Assembly: GCA_902517895.1 (NCBI GenBank)
Contig: CABYEA010000007.1
Coordinates: 1 to 61,032 of the forward strand
Direction of reading: 5' to 3'
DNA: 61,032 nt
From: an uncultured Bacteroidota bacterium
Lineage (GTDB): Bacteria > Bacteroidota > Bacteroidia > Flavobacteriales > Flavobacteriaceae
The stretch's first letter is position 1; each line of letters opens with the position of its first letter. A program made the translations under genes and the position numbers. Positions 54,305-61,032 of this stretch are shown piece after piece. The notes below the pieces were generated by a model. The model was not told where the DNA came from, ran no database searches, and saw only the letters and a list, made by a program, of their open reading frames with translations.

Positions 54305-55231
54305 ATGAGATACTGCTTTTCATTTATCCTATTCTTAATTTGCAATTTTTATTCACTTTTAGCCAACGACTATATAGTTCAAAGCTATGATAATCATAAT
54401 ATTAATGGCACTCTAATCGAATCGAAAAATTCAAATTCTGCTTTGGCCATTATTATCTCAGGTTCTGGCCCAACTGACAGAGATGGCAATAATACATCAT
54501 TAAAAAGCGATTATTTAAAAATGTTGGCTGAGGGTTTAATTAAAAGTGAAATTAGTTCATATCGATACGATAAAAGAGGTGTGGGTAAAAGTAAAGGGAA
54601 TTTGAAAACAGTCAGTGAAATTAATTTTAATGACTATGTAAATGATGTGGTTAGTATTATTAATCACTTTAAAGAAACAAAAAAGTATAAAAAAATTACA
54701 GTTATTGGTCACAGTGAAGGGGCATTAATAGGGATGATTGCTAGCAAGTCAATTGCTGACAGTTTTATCTCTATTGCTGGAACAGGAGAGGATTATTTAA
54801 CACTAATAGAAAGACAACTCTCAATCCAACCTGAGTATATAAAGTCAATGTCAGCTCCAATTTTAAAGCAACTAAAAAATAAAAAACTAGTTGATTCTGT
54901 GCCGCCACTACTAAACAGTTTATTCAGATCGGATATTCAAATGTATCTAATTGAGGCGTCAAGTTATCAGCCCGCAACTGAGATATCCAAACTGGATATT
55001 CCTGTTTTGATAATTCAAGGAACTAATGATATACAAATTGATATTAATGATGCAATTATATTAGATAAGGCAGCAAAAAACTCACAGTTAAAGCTTATTG
55101 AAGGAATGAATCATGTTTTTAGACAGGCCAGTCAGAACAGATTATTAAATCTTCAAACCTATGGAAACCCACATCTTCCAATTGATAATAATTTAGTTAA
55201 GTTAATATCTGCATTTATTGATAAGAAATAA
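54305..55231 (+). CDS. Secreted alpha/beta hydrolase
   Basis: 308 aa with a signal peptide (about 1-20). The strand-turn motif LAIIISGSGPTDRDGNN (about 46-62), RYDKRGVGKSKGN, the nucleophile elbow VIGHSEGALIG (Ser near 137), the acid in IQGTNDIQID and the His in EGMNHVFRQ define a serine hydrolase. It resembles the FrsA/acyl-transfer-type secreted hydrolases often seen in Bacteroidota. The substrate is not assignable. A bidirectional terminator follows directly after its stop. Confidence 0.85.
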   Translation: MRYCFSFILFLICNFYSLLANDYIVQSYDNHNINGTLIESKNSNSALAIIISGSGPTDRDGNNTSLKSDYLKMLAEGLIKSEISSYRYDKRGVGKSKGNLKTVSEINFNDYVNDVVSIINHFKETKKYKKITVIGHSEGALIGMIASKSIADSFISIAGTGEDYLTLIERQLSIQPEYIKSMSAPILKQLKNKKLVDSVPPLLNSLFRSDIQMYLIEASSYQPATEISKLDIPVLIIQGTNDIQIDINDAIILDKAAKNSQLKLIEGMNHVFRQASQNRLLNLQTYGNPHLPIDNNLVKLISAFIDKK

Positions 55232-55256
55232 AAAAACCGCCCATTGGGCGGTTTTT
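55232..55256. terminator. Bidirectional Rho-independent terminator
   Basis: An 11-bp stem (AAAAACCGCCC pairing with GGGCGGTTTTT, apex ATT at 55243-55245) sits between the convergent hydrolase and outer-membrane protein genes. With A-runs on one side and T-runs on the other, it can terminate transcription from both directions. Confidence 0.9.
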
Positions 55257-55280
55257 AAATTATTTCAATTTTCCTTCTTA

Positions 55281-55844
55281 TTAAAGTTTGAAGAAAACTG
55301 ATAGAGTTGGAGTAGCGCTCATGTTATTGATACTACCTTCCCAGCCAAACATCATAGAAGAATCATCTCCTTGCTTTACATACTGAAGTATGTTTGCTAA
55401 TTGAAAGTTAACGATGATATTTTCACTCATAAAGTAGTTGACACCAATACCAGAACCTAATCTTGTTTGAGCGTCATCAAAACTATCACCACTTGATGTA
55501 CCAAATCCTACAGCCCACCATACTTTAGTTTTTTCTCCTAAATCCATAAAATAGTTATAGTAAGCTAAACCAAAATCAGTGTTTGAAACTTTAGTTCCAT
55601 CAACATCTGTACTCATAAGACCTATATTTAGACCAAGAGCTGAATTCTCATTTAAGAAATATCCAACTTGCGGAGCAATAGTGTTCATTTTAGTTTCAAC
55701 ACCACCCATATCCATAGATCCGAATGTTACTCCACCACCAAGCACCCAGTCACCAGCTTCATAACCGTAGCTAGCATCGTCCTGTGCATTAATAGTAGAA
55801 ATACCGAAAAATAATACTGTAATAAAAAGTAATAATTTTTTCAT
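55281..55844 (-). CDS. Outer-membrane beta-barrel (porin-like) protein
   Basis: 187 aa with a signal peptide (about 1-20). The mature protein alternates hydrophobic/polar residues in strands (WVLGGGVTFGSMDMGG, PQVGYFLNENSALGLNIGL, LGSGIGVNYFMSENIIVNF) and ends with the aromatic/charged LSVFFKL expected of an outer-membrane barrel. It matches the small OmpW/OprF-like 'porin family' barrels common in Flavobacteriia. The dense Gly content and codon use suggest high expression. It is supported by a clear -7 box upstream and the strong shared terminator downstream. Confidence 0.85.
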   Translation of the reverse strand: MKKLLLFITVLFFGISTINAQDDASYGYEAGDWVLGGGVTFGSMDMGGVETKMNTIAPQVGYFLNENSALGLNIGLMSTDVDGTKVSNTDFGLAYYNYFMDLGEKTKVWWAVGFGTSSGDSFDDAQTRLGSGIGVNYFMSENIIVNFQLANILQYVKQGDDSSMMFGWEGSINNMSATPTLSVFFKL

Positions 55845-55872
55845 TTTAAATCAATTTTTAGTTAATATGATG

Positions 55873-55880
55873 CAAATATA
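55873..55880 (-). promoter_or_regulatory. Promoter -7 box of the outer-membrane protein gene
   Basis: On the minus strand the bases read TATATTTG, an exact fit to the Bacteroidota -7 consensus TAnnTTTG, about 28 bp before the start codon. That would give a leader of roughly 20 nt. It is the best promoter match in the window. Confidence 0.55.
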
Positions 55881-56003
55881 CGAAATTATTTAAAAAACTA
55901 CTTTTTTTTTGCGATATCAACAAATAACACCCTCCTTTTTTGCTAAATCCACACCTGTTATAGCTTGATTTGCAAGTGTTTAAGAAAAAATTGTAAAATT
56001 CAC

Positions 56004-56011
56004 TAAATTTG
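56004..56011 (+). promoter_or_regulatory. Candidate -7 box upstream of the Bax-inhibitor-1-like gene
   Basis: The bases TAAATTTG match TAnnTTTG and lie 19 bp before the ATG of the gene at 56031. No clear -33 partner is seen. Confidence 0.42.
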
Positions 56012-56030
56012 ACTAAAAATTAGCTAAATA

Positions 56031-56783
56031 ATGAGGAATCCACATCTCTCTTACAGAACATCTAATCCCGCATTAAATTCCAATACATTTAAGAATGTAG
56101 TTAAAAAAGACTCTTTATCCCTGAATGAAACTATGACAATTAGAGGAACTGTTGATAAAACAGCATTAGCTTTGTGTATGTTAGTAATTTCAGGTTATTA
56201 CAGTTTTTCTCAAGCAAATATAACCCTAATGATGATTGGAATGGGCTTGGGGCTGATATTATTTTTCATGATCATATTCAAAAAAACTTGGGCTCCATTT
56301 ACTGTTCCCCTCTATTCTATTTCACAGGGTTTTGTAGTTGGAGGTATTTCATACTTTTATAATGCTCAGTATGAAGGAATTGTATTACAGGCGGTTTTAT
56401 TGACTGTTTTGGTTTTATTTTCAATGTTATTTGCTTATCGGTCTAAAATAATAAAGCCTACTGAAAACTTTAAATTAGGTGTTTTTTCTGCCATGGGAGC
56501 AATATTCCTATTGTATATTATAAGCCTTTTTATGGGTTTTTTAGGCTCAGGTCTTTCAATATTAGATCCTACAAATTCATCTCTTGCTAGTCTTGGATTT
56601 TCATTTTTTGTAGTTGTAATTGGTGCATTTAGCCTTGTTATTGACTTTGATTTTATTGAGGAAGGAGCAGAAAATGGAGCTCCAAAATATATGGAGTGGT
56701 ACGGTGCTTTTGGTCTTCTGGTTACTCTAATATGGTTATATGTAGAAATAATAAGATTACTTGCTAAATTGAGAAATAGGTAA
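56031..56783 (+). CDS. Bax-inhibitor-1/YccA family membrane protein
   Basis: 250 aa with a soluble N-terminus of about 45 residues carrying LSYRTSNPALN, then seven hydrophobic segments. The family phrases YSISQGFVVGGISYFYNAQYEGIVLQAVLLT, split across TM2-TM3, and GAFSLVIDFDFIEEGAENGAPKYMEWYGAFGLLVT in the C-terminal part are diagnostic of the YccA/BI-1 group. Bacterial members are thought to be calcium-leak channels or FtsH interactors. The stop directly abuts the stop of the convergent small gene. Confidence 0.92.
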   Translation: MRNPHLSYRTSNPALNSNTFKNVVKKDSLSLNETMTIRGTVDKTALALCMLVISGYYSFSQANITLMMIGMGLGLILFFMIIFKKTWAPFTVPLYSISQGFVVGGISYFYNAQYEGIVLQAVLLTVLVLFSMLFAYRSKIIKPTENFKLGVFSAMGAIFLLYIISLFMGFLGSGLSILDPTNSSLASLGFSFFVVVIGAFSLVIDFDFIEEGAENGAPKYMEWYGAFGLLVTLIWLYVEIIRLLAKLRNR

Positions 56784-57032
56784 TCAAATAATATTTGGGA
56801 TTTTCATTATATCAATGACAAACGCAAGACCAAATACTTCTCTCAATTCTACTTTTTTAATTGCGTTATCATCATACAAAGCTTGTATAATCAGAGTTGT
56901 AGACAAATAATCATTTATTTTCATAAATACTGAAAGAGTGTAATCCACATCAATATTATCGGCTTTATATAAATAATCAGAGTATAGGTTAATACTTTGC
57001 TCTAGGGAAATTACAATTAAAATCTTTTTCAC
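56784..57032 (-). pseudogene. Remnant of an outer-membrane barrel gene (DUF3078-like C-terminal part)
   Basis: An 82-codon frame without a convincing signal peptide. Its product (LEQSINLYSDYLYKADNIDV, FMKINDYLSTTLIIQALYDD, VELREVFGLAFVIDI) resembles the last three or four strands of DUF3078-type outer-membrane barrels. In those proteins a line of the form 'NxxxNIDVDW', then 'Y(L)SxxLxxxLIYDD', then 'FKEVxGxGxxY' ends the protein. The first 200 or more residues are missing and the 69 bp upstream hold nothing similar. I read it as a decayed gene. It could instead be a genuine short protein of new function. Confidence 0.45.
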
Positions 57033-57101
57033 TAAATAAAATTTAAAATTATAAATTATTCATTTTTCTTTAAAATTTAGAATTCATAATTTGTTAACTA
57101 T

Positions 57102-59681
57102 ATGACTATCATAAAATTCATCAAATTTCAAATTTTTACTCTTTTTGTGCTATCATGCTCTAATACAAAGCAAGAATGCATAGTTGAGCTAAATTCAAAT
57201 TGGGAATTTAAATCTGAGAATGATAAAGGGTACTTACCTGCATATGTCCCTGGCACAGTACATCTAGATCTATTGAAAAACGGAAAAATTGATGATCCGT
57301 TTTTTAGACTAAATGAGCATCAGCTACAATGGGTAGATAAACTTGATTGGCAATATAGAACAAGTTTTGATGTAAATGATTTTCATTTTGGTTATGATGT
57401 TATAGAGTTAGATTTTTTTGGTTTAGACACATTTGCTGATGTCTTTTTAAATGATTCTCTTATTTATTCATCGGATAACATGTTTATTGGAAAAACAGTG
57501 AATGTTAAGAAAAATATTAAAAAAGGGAAAAATAATTTACTAATAAAATTTAAATCTCCCATTGATGTTGGAATTGAGAAGTATGACAAGTTAGGGTATG
57601 AACTTCCCGATAACGCTAATGATCTTTCAGAAATTGGTAATGTAGCAGAAAATAAAAAGGTAGGAGTTTTTGAGAGAAAAGCCCCCTACTCTTTTGGTTG
57701 GGACTGGGGACCTAGACTAGTAACTTCAGGAATTTGGAGGCCCATAAAAATTAACTTTTGGAATAATTTTCAAATAAAAGACCTTCATTTTACACAAAAA
57801 ATAGTTGAAGATAATGCTTTTATAAAAGCCGAGGTTGAGGTACTTTCCTTTTTAGATAATCAGAACGTGACTGGCAAAATATATGTTGATAATAAAATTA
57901 TTAAAAAAGATCTTGTTCATTTAAAAAATGGAAATAATAAATTCTCAATTCCTTTTACAATTAGCGAAGTCGATAGATGGTGGCCCAATGGTATGGGGAG
58001 TCAGAAACTTTATGATGTAAGGCTAGAGATTTCCCATGAAAACTATATATCTAAAGCCTCAAAATCAATTGGAGTGAGAACGATTGAACTAGTTACTCAA
58101 AAAGATTCAATCGGAAATAATTTTTTCTTTAAGGTCAACGGAATTTCCACATTTATGAAGGGAGTTAATTATATTCCACAAGATGTTTTTTTACCAAGAG
58201 TTAAAGATGATGATTATGAAAATATAATTTCGGCGGCGGTCGATGCTAATATGAATATGATTAGAGTATGGGGGGGTGGAGTTTATGAGAAAGATTTATT
58301 TTATGAATTATGTGATAAATATGGATTACTTGTTTGGCAAGACTTTATGTTTGCCTGTGCGATGTACCCTGGAGATGATAGTTTTTTAAAATCTGTTGAG
58401 CAGGAGGCAATTTACAATGTAAAAAGGATAAGAACACACCCATCACTTGCATTATGGTGTGGTAATAATGAAGTCTTATCAGCATGGGAAAATTGGGGAT
58501 GGAAAAATGATATAATCGAAACTCAATCACAAGAAATAGCAGATACTATTTTTAAGTCTTACAAGCAGATTTTCCATAAAATATTACCCCAGGTTATTCA
58601 AAATTTCGATAGCACTACAGATTATTGGTCTTCTTCGCCAAGTAGCTCAACAGGAGTAACAGAATCCATGACAAGTGGAGATGCTCATTACTGGGGAGTA
58701 TGGTGGGGCAAAGAGCCATTTAGCAAATATGAAGAGAAAATTCCAAGGTTTATGTCAGAATTTGGTTTTCAATCTTTTCCTGAATTTTCATCAGTAAAAA
58801 AATATACTAACCCATCAGATTATGATATTTACTCGGACGTAATGAAATCACATCAAAGATCCACTATTGGAAATAGCACAATTGAAGAATATATGCTGCT
58901 CCATTATAATGTTCCTGATTCATTCGAACATTTTTTATATGTAAGTCAATTACTTCAAGCAGAGGGGATTTCATTAGGGATGGAGGCCCAAAGAAGGAAC
59001 AGAGACATATGTATGGGTAGTCTATATTGGCAATTGAATGATTGCTGGCCAGTTGCATCTTGGTCAAGTATAGATTACTACGGAAAATGGAAGGCACTAC
59101 ACTATTATACGAAAAAGTCATTTGAAGAGTCTATTTTATCATTTCATAAAAATAATAATGAGTTAGTGGTCTATTTTGTAACAGATAAATTAGATAGTGA
59201 AAAATATAAGTATAATCTTCAGTTAATGGATTTTTCCGGGAAAATCTATAATTCTTGGTCTGGTGATTTCAATTCAAAACCTAATAATTCAAAAGTAATT
59301 AGTAATATAAATTTATCATCAGTCAGTGATGATAGTGACTATTTTAATGATAAATTTATCTTCTCATACATAACACTTGATGACGTAATCATTACTCAAA
59401 AAACAGAGTATCTAACATCTTTAAAAAATCTTAAACTAACTAAGCCAAAATTTAATTGCGAAGTTGATATAGAAGGAAATTCTTATGAAATCAAATTAAT
59501 TTCTGAAAATTTGATAAAAAATTTATTTATCGACTCGAACTCAGAATATAATTTTTCAGATAATTATTTTGATCTATTACCAAACAAAGAAAAAGTAATT
59601 AGAATAAATCGAGATAATTTTAGTTCTGCTAGCTCATTTGAAGAAAACCTTCGTTTTATAAGCCTCTACGATACTTATTAA
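57102..59681 (+). CDS. GH2 beta-mannosidase-like lipoprotein
   Basis: 859 aa with a lipobox at Cys19 (FVLSCSN). The N-terminal sandwich domain has LNSNWEFKSEN, YVPGTVHLDLLKNGKIDDPF, LQWVDKLDWQYRTSF and FERKAPYSFGWDWGPRLVTSG, as in GH2 beta-mannosidases. The barrel holds Glu457 in WCGNNEVLSAWENW (acid/base) and Glu553 in RFMSEFGFQSFPEF (nucleophile), with LYWQLNDCWPVASWS near residue 650. It trims non-reducing beta-mannosides in the periplasm or at the outer membrane. It is outside the xylan locus and stands alone with no SusC/SusD. Its 3' end overlaps the convergent integrase-like gene by 26 bp. Confidence 0.9.
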   Translation: MTIIKFIKFQIFTLFVLSCSNTKQECIVELNSNWEFKSENDKGYLPAYVPGTVHLDLLKNGKIDDPFFRLNEHQLQWVDKLDWQYRTSFDVNDFHFGYDVIELDFFGLDTFADVFLNDSLIYSSDNMFIGKTVNVKKNIKKGKNNLLIKFKSPIDVGIEKYDKLGYELPDNANDLSEIGNVAENKKVGVFERKAPYSFGWDWGPRLVTSGIWRPIKINFWNNFQIKDLHFTQKIVEDNAFIKAEVEVLSFLDNQNVTGKIYVDNKIIKKDLVHLKNGNNKFSIPFTISEVDRWWPNGMGSQKLYDVRLEISHENYISKASKSIGVRTIELVTQKDSIGNNFFFKVNGISTFMKGVNYIPQDVFLPRVKDDDYENIISAAVDANMNMIRVWGGGVYEKDLFYELCDKYGLLVWQDFMFACAMYPGDDSFLKSVEQEAIYNVKRIRTHPSLALWCGNNEVLSAWENWGWKNDIIETQSQEIADTIFKSYKQIFHKILPQVIQNFDSTTDYWSSSPSSSTGVTESMTSGDAHYWGVWWGKEPFSKYEEKIPRFMSEFGFQSFPEFSSVKKYTNPSDYDIYSDVMKSHQRSTIGNSTIEEYMLLHYNVPDSFEHFLYVSQLLQAEGISLGMEAQRRNRDICMGSLYWQLNDCWPVASWSSIDYYGKWKALHYYTKKSFEESILSFHKNNNELVVYFVTDKLDSEKYKYNLQLMDFSGKIYNSWSGDFNSKPNNSKVISNINLSSVSDDSDYFNDKFIFSYITLDDVIITQKTEYLTSLKNLKLTKPKFNCEVDIEGNSYEIKLISENLIKNLFIDSNSEYNFSDNYFDLLPNKEKVIRINRDNFSSASSFEENLRFISLYDTY

Positions 59682-61023
59682 TTTTTATTAAAAAGTTTGA
59701 AAATTCCACAGGAGTTTTCACATCCCCTAATCGGACATTACTTAAATCTATTCCTAAAAAAATCAGTTTATTTATTATTACTTGAAATAGTTCATTAACC
59801 GATAATATTATTGAAATTTTATTTTCACATTTTTCAATGTTCTCTTTTAATATATTTGTTTTTTTGTAACCAATAAGCTCAACTTCCTTAGCCTTAGCAA
59901 ATAAAATATCACTTGTTATTTTATTCATTTCAATATCATTTAATTTATCGTAATAGATTACTTTGGCATCACTGAATTTCAAATCGTATACCTCTTTAAT
60001 TTTAACCTGATAGAAGTTCCAAATATTTCTGTAAAGATTATTTTCTTTTTCAATATTAAAATCGAATATTTTATATTGGTTAGAGTAAGAAGAAATTATA
60101 TAAGGATATTTTTTATGATGAGTTATATAAAATAGTGTTTTGACTAGCTGAATAATTTTAATTTTTATGTGATTAAGTTTCACATATTTAAAAACGACTC
60201 CTTTATTTGATTTCTTAAATTTTAAAAAGCTGCTATTATATTCATATATCATTGAACCTAGTAAATCATTCTTATCGTAGTTATTGTGAACCTTGTAATT
60301 CATCAAATCTGAAGGCTTCATTCCACCACAAACCATAAGCATTAAAAAAATTGAAAGTGATTGAACTTGAAATATATTCTCTGATTTGTTTATTGCTTCA
60401 ATAAAATTATCCTTATCAAATAACACTTTATTTAATTTTTTCTCTCTATGTTCTAAGACATATTTGGGTATTACAAACCTTCTTGTAATAAACCCATCAC
60501 GGTAGGCCTGATTCATAATTACACCAATTTTTTTTATATAAGAGTTAACCGATGAGACTTTTACACCACTTCTTTGTGCTTTTAATTTAAATTCTCTTAT
60601 TGTGTTGTTGTCTAAAAGATCATTAAAGCTAATAGTAACTTTATTTAAATGCTTTTTAAACACCTTGATGACATTAAAATAATCGTTCCCTGTTATTATA
60701 TTTTTATTCTTTATAAAGTTATTTTTTACATATTCTTCAATTGAATAAATGTCAATTCCTTTTCTTAAGTAATTCTCAAGCTCAGTAAATGACCAATTAT
60801 TTTCTAAATATTTAGCTAAGGCATCCTCTTTCTTATCTTTTAGTTTTTCTAGCGTAATATTTAAAGCGATGGAAAGAGTAATTTCTGGATTATCAAAATA
60901 CCCATCTTCAATAAAGACCCCTGTATTTATCTTTTTCCTGTAATTTTTTTCACTACAATCATAAATTACAGCTCTTTTATTCTCCTTTGTTTTGTATGTA
61001 GATTTTGTTATTTTTATGTTCAT
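59656..61023 (-). CDS. Tyrosine-recombinase-like protein, apparently catalytically inactive
   Basis: A 455-aa intact frame with the layout of Bacteroidota integrases: an N-terminal arm-binding-like region (1-100), a SAM-like core-binding domain (about 105-195, NDYFNVIKVFKKHLNKVTI) and a catalytic-domain-like region from about 205. The box-I segment reads LMVCGGMKPSDLMNYK, with Lys where the catalytic Arg stands. The HxxR region (FSDAKVIYY) and the LLGH region (ELIGYKKTN) have lost His and Arg, and no terminal Tyr motif follows. The protein is thus probably dead as a recombinase yet open over 455 codons. It is very AT- and Lys/Asn-rich, as a transferred gene might be. The start is 9 bp from the window edge. 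Confidence 0.65.
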   Translation of the reverse strand: MNIKITKSTYKTKENKRAVIYDCSEKNYRKKINTGVFIEDGYFDNPEITLSIALNITLEKLKDKKEDALAKYLENNWSFTELENYLRKGIDIYSIEEYVKNNFIKNKNIITGNDYFNVIKVFKKHLNKVTISFNDLLDNNTIREFKLKAQRSGVKVSSVNSYIKKIGVIMNQAYRDGFITRRFVIPKYVLEHREKKLNKVLFDKDNFIEAINKSENIFQVQSLSIFLMLMVCGGMKPSDLMNYKVHNNYDKNDLLGSMIYEYNSSFLKFKKSNKGVVFKYVKLNHIKIKIIQLVKTLFYITHHKKYPYIISSYSNQYKIFDFNIEKENNLYRNIWNFYQVKIKEVYDLKFSDAKVIYYDKLNDIEMNKITSDILFAKAKEVELIGYKKTNILKENIEKCENKISIILSVNELFQVIINKLIFLGIDLSNVRLGDVKTPVEFSNFLIKINKYRRGL

Positions 61024-61032
61024 AACTTTACA

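Noticed and set aside
59656-61023. Active phage integrase with an attachment site
   Set aside because: Catalytic residues are missing and neither a tRNA nor direct repeats are visible near the window edge.
1-61032. tRNA, rRNA or riboswitch genes
   Set aside because: No cloverleaf-like or known riboswitch-like sequence was recognised on reading both strands; weak candidates cannot be excluded without a covariance-model search.

Overview
The window looks like chromosomal DNA from a marine member of the Flavobacteriia (Bacteroidota). It is very AT-rich and has no Shine-Dalgarno-like ribosome sites. Several starts sit in TAnnTTTG-type promoter contexts. It also carries SusC/SusD, type IX secretion (T9SS) C-terminal domains, many lipoproteins and sulfatases. 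No rRNA, tRNA or CRISPR array was recognised, and no gap between genes exceeds about 310 bp.

Left flank (1-14981): housekeeping genes. These are the end of biotin carboxylase (accC), a carotenoid-desaturase-like flavoprotein, a minus-strand tdk-alr-cotH unit and a plus-strand run (rsmI, OsmC, PD-(D/E)XK nuclease, MFS transporter, 47-aa membrane protein, TonB receptor, secreted protein). A minus-strand run follows (GNAT, MATE, queD-like, lpxH), then small membrane proteins.

Centre (14985-44727): a large polysaccharide utilization locus that I read as targeting a sulfated xylan. A divergent, T9SS-secreted two-module protein faces susC-susD. Downstream on the plus strand are GH30 with a carbohydrate-binding module (CBM), three translationally coupled sulfatases, a beta-helix/CBM22-like protein, a free-standing CBM, GH10 xylanase, a GPH-type sugar transporter and cytoplasmic GH43. 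Next come a divergent GH10 (minus) and a fourth sulfatase plus a carbohydrate esterase (plus). A minus-strand operon then encodes a monooxygenase-like lipoprotein, formylglycine-generating enzyme, xylulokinase, xylose isomerase and an SSS symporter. The model is as follows. Surface binding, cutting, desulfation and deacetylation feed SusCD and then periplasmic GH10/GH30. The GPH transporter and GH43 convert xylo-oligosaccharides to xylose, and XylA/XylB pass this to the pentose phosphate pathway. The formylglycine enzyme activates the four sulfatases. No regulator gene is present in the window.

Right flank (44802-61023): a small basic protein, a 1086-aa sortilin-like beta-propeller T9SS cargo, GH3 and GH2 glycosidases, several membrane, hydrolase and outer-membrane genes, a remnant of an outer-membrane barrel gene, and a full-length but apparently catalytically dead tyrosine-recombinase-like gene at the edge. 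Two hairpin terminators are clear. All functional assignments come from motifs read by eye and remembered family knowledge; no searches were run.
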